DNA from: Laspinema palackyanum D2c
Lineage (GTDB): Bacteria > Cyanobacteriota > Cyanobacteriia > Cyanobacteriales > Laspinemataceae
Assembly (NCBI RefSeq): GCF_025370875.1
Contig: NZ_JAMXFD010000018.1
Span: 54,999 to 118,998, forward strand
Direction: 5' to 3'
Length of the DNA stretch: 64,000 nt
The notes under the pieces are model-generated. The model was not told where the DNA came from. It ran no database searches and was given only the letters and a program-made list of their open reading frames with translations. Made by a program: the position numbers and the translations under genes. Below are positions 9,833 to 18,951 of this stretch, in pieces (position 1 is the stretch's first letter; each line of letters begins with the position of its first letter).

Positions 9833-10912
9833 ATGCTTGTGGACCTCAGTAGCCTTCAGAATTGGCTAGACAATACATCCTTCTGCGTCCTATTCATCAC
9901 CATGTTGTTGTATTGGATAGGTGCAGCATTTCCGGGAATTCCCGCTTTGTGGCCCTTGGGGACCAGTGGCATGGCGATCGCCAATCTCTGCATCGCCACC
10001 CTTCTTGGTGCCAGATGGATCGAAGCGGGATATTTTCCCTTAAGCAACCTTTATGAATCCCTATTTTTCCTCGTCTGGGGAATTACCACGATTCATCTCA
10101 TTGCGGAAAATATGAGCCGCAGTCGGTTAGTTGGGGTGGCGACTGCCCCAGTGGCAATGGCGATTACGGCATTTGCTGCCCTCACTTTACCTGGGGAAAT
10201 GCAGCAATCCGCACCCCTGGTCCCGGCATTGAAATCTAACTGGTTAATGATGCACGTCAGCGTCATGATGCTCAGTTATGCCACCCTGATGGTGGGTTCC
10301 CTGCTGGCGATCGCCTTCTTAGTCGTGACTCGGGGTCAAAATATCGAACTGCGCGGCAGTTCCATTGGGAATGGGTCCTATCGCAGCGATCGCTACCGCC
10401 TCCAACGTGCAGGAACCCCCATTCCGGCAGTCGAAGGACCAACCCCCACCCCGGAATTTGCTACCGAATTCTCCGGCAACAACAACAGCAAGGGTCTCGT
10501 GGGCAACGTTGCGGTTCTTGATGTCGTACAAGTTGACACCTCAGCACAAAGCGCTACCGCAACCCTTCAGGCATCTCTCTCTCCCCAACGCCTCAGTCTC
10601 GCCGACACCCTGGATAACATCAGTTACCGGATTATTGGATTAGGCTTTCCCCTCCTCACCATTGGAATCATTGCCGGTGGAGTTTGGGCAAACGAAGCCT
10701 GGGGTTCCTACTGGAGTTGGGACCCGAAAGAAACCTGGGCATTAATTACCTGGTTAGTCTTTGCTGCCTATCTTCATGCGCGCATTACCCGAGGTTGGCA
10801 AGGACGAAAACCAGCAATTTTAGCCGCCGCTGGGTTTGTCGTAGTCTGGATCTGTTATCTTGGGGTCAATCTTTTGGGTAAAGGGCTGCATTCCTACGGT
10901 TGGTTTTTCTAA
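9833..10912 (+). CDS. ccsA: System II c-type cytochrome biogenesis protein CcsA (named CcsB in TIGRFAM/RefSeq)
   Basis: 359 residues with about eight membrane helices. The WWD haem-binding motif is intact as [18 protein letters not shown] near residues 285-302, the defining feature of the CcsA/ResC family. Together with Ccs1 (ResB-like) it carries haem across the membrane and attaches it to apocytochromes c on the lumenal/periplasmic side, needed for cytochrome f and c6. A hydrophilic insert of about 60 residues (roughly 170-235, with PTPTPEF and low-complexity sequence) interrupts the helices; such variable loops are common in cyanobacterial homologues. A GGGAGA sequence just upstream of the ATG at 9833 serves as ribosome binding site. 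The partner ccs1 gene is not in the window. Confidence 0.95.
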   Translation: MLVDLSSLQNWLDNTSFCVLFITMLLYWIGAAFPGIPALWPLGTSGMAIANLCIATLLGARWIEAGYFPLSNLYESLFFLVWGITTIHLIAENMSRSRLVGVATAPVAMAITAFAALTLPGEMQQSAPLVPALKSNWLMMHVSVMMLSYATLMVGSLLAIAFLVVTRGQNIELRGSSIGNGSYRSDRYRLQRAGTPIPAVEGPTPTPEFATEFSGNNNSKGLVGNVAVLDVVQVDTSAQSATATLQASLSPQRLSLADTLDNISYRIIGLGFPLLTIGIIAGGVWANEAWGSYWSWDPKETWALITWLVFAAYLHARITRGWQGRKPAILAAAGFVVVWICYLGVNLLGKGLHSYGWFF

Positions 10913-10926
10913 ACCGTCAGCACAAA

Positions 10927-11008
10927 GCGGTTATGGGGTCCCATCAGGAGTCGCTCCCACGGGGCGATCGCCCTTTACGCACATACTGAATATCAACCCC
11001 ATAACCGC
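10927..11008. repeat. Inverted repeat between ccsA and first KGK gene
   Basis: GCGGTTATGGGG (10927-10938) and CCCCATAACCGC (10997-11008) are perfect inverted arms around a 58-base loop that itself contains a GGGCGATCGCCC palindrome. It could form a long stem-loop in the ccsA 3' region; no T tract follows, so a terminator role is unsure. Confidence 0.6.
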
Positions 11009-11049
11009 AGCCGGGAAACTGTCAAATTAATAGAACAAGGGAGATAGAA

Positions 11050-11340
11050 ATGGATCAGCAATTTGAGGCGCTCGGAAACGAAGACGTCCTGTCTACCAGT
11101 GGCAGCAATCTAATGTTTCAATGCACGTTCAAAGTCAGTGAACTCATGGACTTGCTGCAAACGAAATTAGAAGAAGAAAGTTTATTTACCGAGGGCTTAG
11201 AATGTGAAGTGTTAAGTCCGGGCAAATACTGGCGACGAGGAAAAGTTCAACTGCGTCTAGAATTTTGCCCAGAAGACAGTAACCCTGTTCAAAATCATCT
11301 CAGCGGTTTTGCCGAACCTTCCGCTCTGAAGCAGGAATAG
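11050..11340 (+). CDS. KGK domain protein (copy 1)
   Basis: 96 residues. The core LECEVLSPGKYWRRGKVQLR followed by LEFCP is the KGK-domain pattern, a family found mainly in cyanobacteria and named after a conserved Lys-Gly-Lys. Function of the family is not established. The ATG at 11050 follows AAGGGAGA, a good ribosome binding site. It is the most diverged of three copies in this segment (others at 11560 and 13513), with a different C-terminal tail. Confidence 0.85.
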   Translation: MDQQFEALGNEDVLSTSGSNLMFQCTFKVSELMDLLQTKLEEESLFTEGLECEVLSPGKYWRRGKVQLRLEFCPEDSNPVQNHLSGFAEPSALKQE

Positions 11341-11461
11341 TTAGAAATTCTTTTTCCCTTACCTTAGCTGGGAAAAAAATACAGGATTGGCTAAGATTAT
11401 TTATATCGCAGGTATTCGCTCGATTTTCTTATCCAATCTCAACTCAGCAAGATAACTGATG

Positions 11462-11489
11462 GGGTGCGTTACACAACCTGAACGCACCC
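11462..11489. repeat. Hairpin GGGTGCGTT...AACGCACCC
   Basis: Nine-base arms around the loop ACACAACCTG. This GGTGCGTT palindrome is a familiar dispersed element in cyanobacterial spacers; no T tract follows. Confidence 0.65.
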
Positions 11490-11543
11490 TATTTCATGGA
11501 AAATTATCTCAACCTCACCTCACTATTTTGTGTTCAGTCAGAC

Positions 11544-11550
11544 AAGGAGG
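11544..11550 (+). promoter_or_regulatory. Shine-Dalgarno AAGGAGG that fixes the start of KGK copy 2
   Basis: AAGGAGG lies nine bases before the GTG at 11560. An upstream in-frame GTG at 11530 would place this strong site inside the coding region, so 11560 is the likely start. Confidence 0.75.
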
Positions 11551-11559
11551 AATAAAACA

Positions 11560-11856
11560 GTGGATGAAACCTGGATAATTTTGAATTCAGAAGAGGATGT
11601 AATTTCTCAAAAATTCAATTCCGAAAATCAAATTGAGGATTGGCCGTTCAATTTTACGGGTATTGAAATCCTTGATCACGTCCGAGAGCAACTGAGTGAG
11701 GACGAGCAAGTTTTTATTGATGGGTTTGAGTGTAAAGTCCTCCAACCGGGGAAAGAATGGCAGACTGGCAAAATTAGAATCAATGTAGAATTTTGCCCGG
11801 ATGACCCCACGGAACCAGATTCTCCCCTTGATGACATTCGGAAAATGGACCGTTAG
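11560..11856 (+). CDS. KGK domain protein (copy 2)
   Basis: 98 residues from a GTG start set by the AAGGAGG at 11544. The KGK core reads GFECKVLQPGKEWQTGKIRI followed by NVEFCPDD. The tail PTEPDSPLDDIRKMD is shared almost exactly with copy 3, so these two arose from a recent duplication, whereas copy 1 is older. The N-terminus is acidic (NSEEDV). Role unknown. Confidence 0.84.
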   Translation: MDETWIILNSEEDVISQKFNSENQIEDWPFNFTGIEILDHVREQLSEDEQVFIDGFECKVLQPGKEWQTGKIRINVEFCPDDPTEPDSPLDDIRKMDR

Positions 11857-11879
11857 AATCAAGCAGGAGTACGGATCGA

Positions 11880-12311
11880 CTCTTCAAAGTCGGCGATCTC
11901 ATCATTGCCAACTGGCCCCAAGTAAAAGGAGCCTAGGGGACCATTACAAACATTTTCCCCAATGGCAAATTGGTGATTGAGTGGGAGCCAGGAAAGTTAG
12001 GAAAATCGGGAGTAATTCCCCCTAGTGCGGCTCTATTGGAGGGGGTGATTGCCTCGCTGATGCCAGAATGCTCCACTCCTTCCGAAGCCCTCGGAATCAA
12101 AGCAGGCAAAATCTGGAATCCAACCCTCCACGCACTCCCCTGGACTCCCGAGGAATTAGAGCGATCAACCCCGGTTGATTTGGAGACCGGCGGATCAGAG
12201 GATTGGGAAGGGGTGCGCGATCACCTCGACTCCCACCCCTTCTGCCGAATCGACCATTTGCCAGAGGAATATCAGGTTTTATGGTTCGATTGGGCGGTGA
12301 GCAAAGAGTAG
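11880..12311 (+). pseudogene. Remnant of a KOW-like domain protein with an in-frame amber codon
   Basis: The frame that encodes a 113-residue protein from a TTG at 11970 continues upstream with convincing sequence: LFKVGDLIIANWPQVKGA, then TAG at 11934-11936, then GTITNIFPNGKLVIEWEPGK. The pattern GDxIxxNxPQxKGAxGTI, then NGKLxIEW, spans the stop and resembles a KOW/SH3-like barrel, so the stop looks like a point change (for example TGG to TAG). No ATG, GTG or TTG with a ribosome binding site precedes the domain. The downstream part (VIPPSAALLEGVI to the acidic C-terminus WFDWAVSKE) has no family I recognise. Either a broken gene or a shorter protein restarted at 11970. Confidence 0.5.
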
Positions 12312-12367
12312 TGATTCGGTACCCCCAGCCTGTGATAATGTTGTTAGTTATTTTTGGGGGCAGACAA

Positions 12368-13318
12368 ATGAAAATATTGGGAATAGCAATCGCGAGAACT
12401 CTGCTACTTAATCTGGCTGCATTTATCTACTTGCTAGAACCTTTAGCCGCCCACCCGTTCCTAGGCTCCCTCATTAACTCCCTCATCTTCATTTTCGCGG
12501 TCGCTTATATCAATCAATGTATTGACTGGAAGCGCCAGGGTTCTCGAAGATTGCTAGATCTTGTCAATCTTCAAAAGGCCAATCTAAGGCACGGAGTGGA
12601 GGGTTTCGTCATTCTAAGTTTGGCTGGTTCTTTTGCGGCGTTGGGGGAGGGCTTTTACCAGGGATACACGAAAAGCGGCACCAATAGCCTGGTCGAACCA
12701 GAAATGTATCAGCCTTCAGATACCCAAGTGGGGTTGGTAGCAGTGATCATCATGGAAATTTTGATGGTAGCGCTCTACATCTTTAATGAGCGCCACAAGC
12801 AAAAAGCTGCAACAAATAAGCAATCTCGTAAACCAGGCAATATGGTGAAAATTTTAGGAGTCGCGATCGCCAGAACCCTGCTACTGAATCTCGTGCTGAT
12901 CCTCTGCTTGGTCCTTTTTTTTTCATGGCCTTCACCATTCCTACCCGCCATTACCCTTATCTTCATAGTTACTTATACTAATCGGTACTTTGAGTGGAAG
13001 CGCCAAGGGTCACAAAATCCCTTCGGTCTCCTCAATCCCCGAATATCGAACTTAAGGCATGGGATAGACGCTTTCATTATCACGAATCTAGTCGGCTTTA
13101 TCGCAGGATTGGGAGAGATGGGGTATCAGGCTTACCTGGAAAGCATCACTGACGGAATGACCGAAATTCCGACATATCAGCCAACGCTTGATGAGATCGG
13201 GCTGGCGGTGATCGCCGTGGAGATTTCAGTGCTGGCCCTCTACATCTTTAATGAATGCCAAAAGGAAAAAGCCCACAAAAAGAAGCTCGCAAAAGCCAAG
13301 CGCGAGCCTCTCAAGTAA
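12368..13318 (+). CDS. Membrane protein made of two tandem homologous halves
   Basis: 316 residues. Residues 1-158 and 159-316 are clear repeats: both begin (M)KILGxAIARTLLLNL, then have a second hydrophobic helix, the motif EWKRQGS or DWKRQGS, L(R)HGV/I..F, a helix containing GLGE or ALGE, and end in VALYIFNE or LALYIFNE followed by a lysine-rich stretch. Each half has about four hydrophobic segments, so the whole protein should have about eight. An internal ATG at 12842 starts the second half in frame, as if two once-separate genes were fused. I do not recognise the family. The ATG at 12368 begins the repeat; longer upstream frame overlaps the preceding remnant and is not protein-like. It sits between KGK copies 2 and 3. 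Confidence 0.75.
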   Translation: MKILGIAIARTLLLNLAAFIYLLEPLAAHPFLGSLINSLIFIFAVAYINQCIDWKRQGSRRLLDLVNLQKANLRHGVEGFVILSLAGSFAALGEGFYQGYTKSGTNSLVEPEMYQPSDTQVGLVAVIIMEILMVALYIFNERHKQKAATNKQSRKPGNMVKILGVAIARTLLLNLVLILCLVLFFSWPSPFLPAITLIFIVTYTNRYFEWKRQGSQNPFGLLNPRISNLRHGIDAFIITNLVGFIAGLGEMGYQAYLESITDGMTEIPTYQPTLDEIGLAVIAVEISVLALYIFNECQKEKAHKKKLAKAKREPLK

Positions 13319-13512
13319 TTGTGTAAGTCAAAACTTAGGAGATCAGCTCGCAGTTTTGTAGTATTCATGAGCAATTTCCTGGAAACGCTTTGTGTCGGTC
13401 AATTTCCAGTTCATACTACTACAACATATAAGTGCTTCAGACGCGAAATCGAAAAGATAATCAACAAATTTCATCAACTGAAAAATAAAACATCGAGAAT
13501 AAATGGGTAAAT

Positions 13513-13785
13513 TTGGATTTAGAAAGTGATGTAATTTCTCAAGAATCAAATCCAAGAAAAATGAGTTTGCCAGATTTTTTTACCCTGGCAAAGCTGCTTG
13601 AATACTGGCAGCGTCAAACGGGCGAGCCCCTAAAAAACTTTTTTCTCAATGGGTGGGAATGTAAAGTTCTCCAACCTGGAAAAGGATGGCAAACTGGAAA
13701 AATGAAAATCCATATAGAATTTTATCCCGATCGCCCCACAGAACCAGATTCTCCCCTGGATGAAATTCGGAGAATGGACAGTTAG
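13513..13785 (+). CDS. KGK domain protein (copy 3), start codon decayed
   Basis: 90 residues from a TTG. The KGK core reads GWECKVLQPGKGWQTGKMKI and the tail PTEPDSPLDEIRRMD, nearly the same as copy 2. Aligning the DNA with copy 2 places the copy 2 GTG start opposite an ATC at 13492, and no ATG or GTG lies between the upstream stop and the conserved DVISQ segment. There is no Shine-Dalgarno sequence at the TTG (13513). The copy may be poorly translated or on the way to a pseudogene, although the body is intact. tilS starts 26 bases downstream. Confidence 0.62.
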   Translation: MDLESDVISQESNPRKMSLPDFFTLAKLLEYWQRQTGEPLKNFFLNGWECKVLQPGKGWQTGKMKIHIEFYPDRPTEPDSPLDEIRRMDS

Positions 13786-13811
13786 GATAAACAACCGATG
13801 CTCAATCACCT

Positions 13812-14828
13812 ATGACTCAATGGACGCCTCTCCATGTCAAACTCCATCGAACTTTGCGACAGCGCGGGTTATTGTCACCAGCCGATCGCATCTTAATCGC
13901 CGTTTCCGGTGGACAAGACTCCCTCTGTTTAGCTCAATTGCTGTTAGATTTACAACCTAAATGGAATTGGCATCTGGCGATCGCCCATTGTGATCATCAG
14001 TGGCGTAGTGATTCCACTCCCAATGCCAAATATGTGGAAACTCTCACAAAGCAGTGGCAGTTACCCTTTTTCCTCCAAACTGCGGGCACCGAAGTCCCCC
14101 ACACGGAAGCCGGTGCGCGAGAATGGCGCTATCATGCCTTAAGCGCGATCGCCGAATCCGAAGGCTATCCCACCCTCGTCACGGGTCACACCCAGAGCGA
14201 TCGGGCAGAAACTCTCCTGTTTAACTTAATGCGGGGCACCGGTGCCGATGGATTACAAGCCCTTTCCTGGGACCGGCACCTCACTCCCACCCTCCGCCTG
14301 GTGCGTCCCCTCCTGGAAGTGAGCCGCGAAGAAACTGGCCGGTTTTGTCACCATCGAGAGATTACGATATGGGAGGACTCCACTAATCTTGATATCACTT
14401 ATTCCCGTAACCGCATTCGTCAAGAGTTGCTCCCTTACCTCACTCAACAGTTTAACCCCGGTGTAGAGCAACATCTCGCACAAACTGCGGAACTCTTACG
14501 CGCTGAGGTGGAGTATTTAGAAACCCAAGCTAGGGAATTGTTAGAGCAATCTTTATCACAAAGTGAGCCAGTTGTCAAGGGGGAATTGGCCGGAATTACC
14601 CAGAAAATCAATCGACGCATTTTGGGGACTGCACCCCTGGCCCTCCAGCGCCGTGCCCTGCGGCAACTGTTGCAGCAACAGTTACCGAAAGCGCCGAATT
14701 ACGAGCAAGTAGAGAAAATGACGGCTTTAATTGAGGCCCCGAACAAAACTCAAACCGATCCCTTTCCCGGAGGGGCGATCGCCCGGGTAGAGGGAGATTG
14801 GATCATCCTGACAACCCAGGGGAGATGA
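13812..14828 (+). CDS. tilS: tRNA(Ile) lysidine synthetase TilS
   Basis: 338 residues. The N-terminal PP-loop motif SGGQDSLCLAQLL is intact near residue 31, followed by HCDHQWR and the GHTQSDRAETLLFNLMRGTG segment that is diagnostic for TilS. The enzyme attaches lysine to C34 of tRNA(Ile) with the CAU anticodon, turning it into lysidine so that it reads AUA; it is normally essential. The length matches cyanobacterial TilS forms that lack the long C-terminal domains of the E. coli enzyme. It starts at an ATG shortly after KGK copy 3 and ends in a short convergent spacer with hmpF. Confidence 0.95.
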   Translation: MTQWTPLHVKLHRTLRQRGLLSPADRILIAVSGGQDSLCLAQLLLDLQPKWNWHLAIAHCDHQWRSDSTPNAKYVETLTKQWQLPFFLQTAGTEVPHTEAGAREWRYHALSAIAESEGYPTLVTGHTQSDRAETLLFNLMRGTGADGLQALSWDRHLTPTLRLVRPLLEVSREETGRFCHHREITIWEDSTNLDITYSRNRIRQELLPYLTQQFNPGVEQHLAQTAELLRAEVEYLETQARELLEQSLSQSEPVVKGELAGITQKINRRILGTAPLALQRRALRQLLQQQLPKAPNYEQVEKMTALIEAPNKTQTDPFPGGAIARVEGDWIILTTQGR

Positions 14829-14863
14829 AGGGACTGCTCAGAGCACCCCCTCCCTTGCGGATG

Positions 14864-16612
14864 CTATGATGCGGCCAACTCAGGCGACTGGGAAGTAATT
14901 AACCCCGTGAGGAGGTCCCGCAACTGGGTGACTGCCTGCTGTTGATGACCCTCAGTCTCCTGGACCTGAGTTAACAAGCTGCTAACTTCTTCCAATTTAG
15001 CCTTGAGTTCATTGAGCTTATCTTGCAGTGGCTGCAACATCTCCTCATAATTAGTGACTCGACCCCGCAATTGAGCCGCGCTAGAACGCAGTTGAGCCAA
15101 CTGTGCCTCGAATTGCTCGATCGCCTGCCGTTTCCCATCCATTTGATTGGCGCGATCGCTCACCTGACCCTGAACCGCTTCGAGAGACTGTCCAGTTTGC
15201 TCAATCTCCTGTTTAATCTGAGCCAGTTGCTCATCCCAGCTTTGTTTCTGTTGGTCAATTTGTGCCAACACCGGATCCAGAGGTTGAGCTTGTTTAATCG
15301 GCGTCGCATCCCCATGACCTTGACGACGAGCCAAAACCGCTTGGTGGTGAGTCAAGGTTTCTTGACGTTCCCGGAGGTTTCGGCGCTGACCCACCAAGGT
15401 TTGGTCTAACATTTGATAAGCTTCCTGCTCATCGGTTAAATTGCGCTGAATATTCCAGCGATCGGAGTCATTCGCACTCGCCAACTGTCGCTCTAGCTCT
15501 TGAATCGTCTCCCGCTGTAACTTCAACTCCTCTTCTTGACCATTCACAAATTGAAAAATTTTATCCAAATCGTGCTGGAGATTTTGTGCCAACCCTTGCA
15601 GTTCTTCAAGGGGCATCCGTTCCAGGGCTTCTATATCCACCTTGGGAACAACAGCCACCTGTTCAAACATCTCCGAAAGTTGAACCAATTGTTCCCTTAA
15701 AACCACTTGGTTTTGCACCTGAGCATCCAGAGTATTCGCCTGGTTTTGCTGAATCGAAAGCGTCTTTTCCAGGAGTTTCAACTGGGAGTGAGCCTCCGCT
15801 AAATCGAGCTGATTTTGTTCCCACTCGTGACGTAAGCGCCCTAATTCTTGTTGTTTAGCCTCCGCTTCTTGTTCTTCTACCTGCGCTTGGGAACGATGTT
15901 GTTCCAGACGTTGCCAATGTTCATCCAGAACCGCCTGCTGTGAGGAAATCTGTTCTAGGACAACTGCAATCTGTTCCCCCAAGGAGGCCGTCGGCGGGAT
16001 CGTTTGGGTCAAATAATCGAGCAATTCCTGAATGTGAGTGGCGAGTCCCTCGTCCAACTGAACAGACTGTTGGGATTGAGCCAGTTGCGCCTCCATACTC
16101 TGTTTTTCAGACTGGAGTTTTTCCAGGGCCGCATCCAGTTCCTGCTGCTTGGCTTGAAGTCCATCGCGAATGCGTTGTGCTTCTTCCGAGGAGCCTTGAA
16201 TTTCTTCGCGTTGGGACTCCAATTGAGCGATTTCTTCTTCTCGAACTTGAAGTTCCATTTCCCGGCGCTGGAGTTCCTGACTTTGGTAAGTCAGCGACTG
16301 CATCCACTGCTCAATTTCTTCTTCCTTGGTTTTAATTTTTTCTTGGCCTCGGGAGAATCCCTGCAAAATACTGACCAGACGATTCGCCGCCTCTTCAATA
16401 TTGCCTTTAATTTGTTTATTAGGACTCAGATCGACGAGTACCAGAGTCCCCGCATTCAAATTATTGGCATCGTCCGCTGGGATCGTCTCCGATCCGGGTA
16501 CTGCTGCCCAACTTTGTTCACCTCGCTGACAGGCGAGTAGTTTGAGTTCCGCTTTACCGCTACCCAGGCCAAAGCCGCTTTTCTGTTTTTGTACTTCTGC
16601 TAGATAAAGCAC
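14864..16612 (-). CDS. hmpF: Pilus motility taxis protein HmpF, coiled coil
   Basis: 582 residues. The N-terminal 85 residues form a small globular domain (MLYLAEVQKQKSGFGLGSGK, then WAAVPGSE and LVLVDLSPNKQI). The rest, to about residue 560, is almost continuous coiled coil rich in Gln, Glu and Leu. This layout and N-terminus match HmpF, a protein found in filamentous cyanobacteria that is needed for accumulation of surface pili and gliding and sits at cell poles with the type IV pilus machinery. It starts at a GTG (16612) preceded by GAGGAAGA, and faces the hmpA-E genes across a 2.3 kb gap, which supports the assignment. Convergent with tilS. Confidence 0.88.
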   Translation of the reverse strand: MLYLAEVQKQKSGFGLGSGKAELKLLACQRGEQSWAAVPGSETIPADDANNLNAGTLVLVDLSPNKQIKGNIEEAANRLVSILQGFSRGQEKIKTKEEEIEQWMQSLTYQSQELQRREMELQVREEEIAQLESQREEIQGSSEEAQRIRDGLQAKQQELDAALEKLQSEKQSMEAQLAQSQQSVQLDEGLATHIQELLDYLTQTIPPTASLGEQIAVVLEQISSQQAVLDEHWQRLEQHRSQAQVEEQEAEAKQQELGRLRHEWEQNQLDLAEAHSQLKLLEKTLSIQQNQANTLDAQVQNQVVLREQLVQLSEMFEQVAVVPKVDIEALERMPLEELQGLAQNLQHDLDKIFQFVNGQEEELKLQRETIQELERQLASANDSDRWNIQRNLTDEQEAYQMLDQTLVGQRRNLRERQETLTHHQAVLARRQGHGDATPIKQAQPLDPVLAQIDQQKQSWDEQLAQIKQEIEQTGQSLEAVQGQVSDRANQMDGKRQAIEQFEAQLAQLRSSAAQLRGRVTNYEEMLQPLQDKLNELKAKLEEVSSLLTQVQETEGHQQQAVTQLRDLLTGLITSQSPELAAS

Positions 16613-18951
16613 GCCGATCTTCCTCTTCCGTTTCTATGCCGAATTCTGATTTAAACCAATACTTTGATACGTTTTTGGTAACCTGAGTTAACCGCTTAAT
16701 CAGTTGAAGACTGGCCTCAACTCACCGTATCAATTCCAGAAACAATCGGGTTTTTCTTGCAAAAACAGCAAGAATTAACCGTTAGAAAACTACTTTTAGA
16801 CTACCTGTTGTTTAGGGTAAATCGTGCTAAACAATCAGGATATATTTGGGTGGGTTTAAGAGCCAACTTGCAAACCAATCCGGTTGCGACTTTATCCATT
16901 CAACTGCTCTATTCATTTTGATAAATCTGTGCCTCCTTGTTGACCCTGTTTGGCTCGACTTTAGTGCTAGATCCGCAGTCGTTTTAACTGTAAATTTTTT
17001 AATGTGAGGGGGAAATGATTTAACCCTTTGGAAGAGGGCATTTAAAATAATTCGGTTTAGGGCTATATCCGCCGATATCTGGACTAATAATAATTGAACT
17101 AATGTCAGATTAGGGATATCGGTTGGGCCTAAATTCCCGGGGTCTGACCCACTTATTTTTTGGGGGTAGAGAACACAATCAAAGTTAGCAGACAATGACC
17201 GGCTTAATTGAATCTTGCGAAAAGGATTCAAGGGAATAAGTTCTGGGCTTTTGGGCATTTTTGGTGCGTTTGATGTGGCTTTCATCGGTTAAAAACCTGT
17301 CTGAAACCCCGGGGGTTATGGTGAGAAGGGGATAGATTTTTTCGGGGATTTAATTCCGTTGGAACTCTCCGAAACCTGGATATGCTCCTTCAAACCGGGT
17401 TACCTAGATGTCTGATTTGGAGACGAGTCTGGCAACGGCTGAACAAGGCGATCATCTGAACTAGGGGGTATTCATTCGGTGTTTACCCGGTAACAGCATG
17501 ATTGACTTTTTTCAGCATTGTAGCCGGTAGGGGTATCACCCGTTCCTTCCCATTGGGAGGGTTGCTGACCTCTGATCAGTCTATTGGGGGAGATTCCCCA
17601 AACGTTAACTGCGTTTAGTGCAGTCGTATTATGGCCTACTTAAATGGTAGCGTATCTTAGCATTTGTTAGCATAAGCTCACCTGTTGATCAACCCCAACG
17701 ATGAGTGGAGTTTGACGGACAGCTGAGTTTTTTGACCTCCGGTGAATGGTTAGAATGATCTGGGTGGGTTAGGATGACTCGAACCCAGGCGATCCCCGAG
17801 GGGCGATCGTTGCGCCGATCCCTAACAGTAAACCAGACCGGGGAGAACTTAGATCAGCGATCGCCTCAATCAAGCTCGGCGATCGCCCCAAACAAGTGGG
17901 GAGAGGTTGACCTATAATCAGAACGAACACTGTATGTAGATCGCTCCGGTGGAGATCCCCAACTAGGTCAGTAGCCGATCTATCTGCTGTTGTCTGCGCT
18001 TTTAGGGTTCAAACAGCGCCTGGGAGAGTGGTGGTCCCAGAAGCCCGACTGGACCTTCTGGCTGACCCTTCACCCACCGCTGGCAACAGAAAAAGTCTAA
18101 AAACTTGGAACACACAGATGGCAACGACGAGTCAGAACCTATAAAGGCGTATCATACCCTATCAGGGAAGCGATCGCATAAGGTCAAACTCGGTTGAATG
18201 GTAGACCCCGGAATCTCCCATCGGCCAAGTACCGGCAGAGAAAGAAAATTTGGTTCTATTGTATCAGGCCCAGGACCGTTTAAAGCCAGTGGTTGCACAA
18301 CCCCCAACCCCGGGAGTGGTCGCAACCGACGAGTTCTCGGGTGGGAATAGGCCCGGGGAGGATCTCATCCCGCTTATTCGCGCATCATAACAATCGGTGT
18401 TCACCGTTCCAATACCGGGGAATAAGAGGGTAAAGTAAAAGGATAGCTGTGGCAATTCTAATCGGGCTGCTCTTACCCTGCACCTCAAATAGAGGCTGAT
18501 CTTCTTTGAAGATCCCAGGTCAAGGCATTGTCAAGGTGTCACAACCGGAGCAAAACAACTACCTGGATCAGATATCTTGCAATTGGGCTTACCTTATGAT
18601 AGGGAAATCTGCTTGTCATTATCTGTCACTGATGCTGTGTTAAGCGCGCTCAACCCTTCTAAAAAGTGTGGGTTCAACCGGGCTACAGCAATATAGCCTT
18701 CTGGGTTAACGCAGGAGTCTCACCTGATTTCAGGGGTTCCCCAAGCAGACCCTTATTCTGGCGGCTCTGGCGATAGTAACGGCCTGCTTAACTCAGAATA
18801 AATGAAATAGCGCAGCCCAAGTTCCAGGCTTTCAGTCAACAGGGATTTCAGGCATCCCATACTTTCAGGTGAACAGGAGTGTATTCCCTACCCCTGCGGG
18901 CCTTACAGCACGGTCGGGTTCAAACGGTTTTAAGGAGAAAATTTTAGTGGC
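16613..18951. other. 2.3 kb non-coding region between hmpF and hmpA
   Basis: No convincing gene on either strand; the longest frame (minus strand 16827-17285, 152 codons) has random-looking composition. The region must carry the divergent hmpF and hmpA promoters. A TATAAT at about 17912 could be a -10 box. Downstream lies potentially structured RNA: CTGTTG (17987) can pair with CAACAG (18084), enclosing hairpins CTGGGA/TCCCAG (18020-18040) and an alternative CAGAAG/CTTCTG (18038-18060). A perfect hairpin GATCTTC-TTT-GAAGATC lies at 18498-18514. If transcription starts near 17.9 kb, hmpA has a leader of about 1 kb. A TAAGGAGA motif at 18931 precedes the hmpA start. Confidence 0.6.

Noticed and set aside
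13343..13555. Minus-strand frame of 70 codons between the duplicated membrane protein and KGK copy 3
   Set aside because: Its end (WKLTDTKRFQEIAHEYY) looked vaguely like a transposase tail, but it overlaps the KGK copy 3 coding region at its start, and I cannot match it to any family.
16827..17285. 152-codon minus-strand frame in the hmpF-hmpA gap
   Set aside because: No ribosome binding site, no recognisable motif, and amino acid composition of random AT-rich sequence.
18000..18020. GGGTTCAAAC as a possible tRNA T-arm
   Set aside because: No acceptor stem, anticodon arm or CCA end can be placed around it. The similar GGGTTCAAACGG at 18916 fails in the same way.
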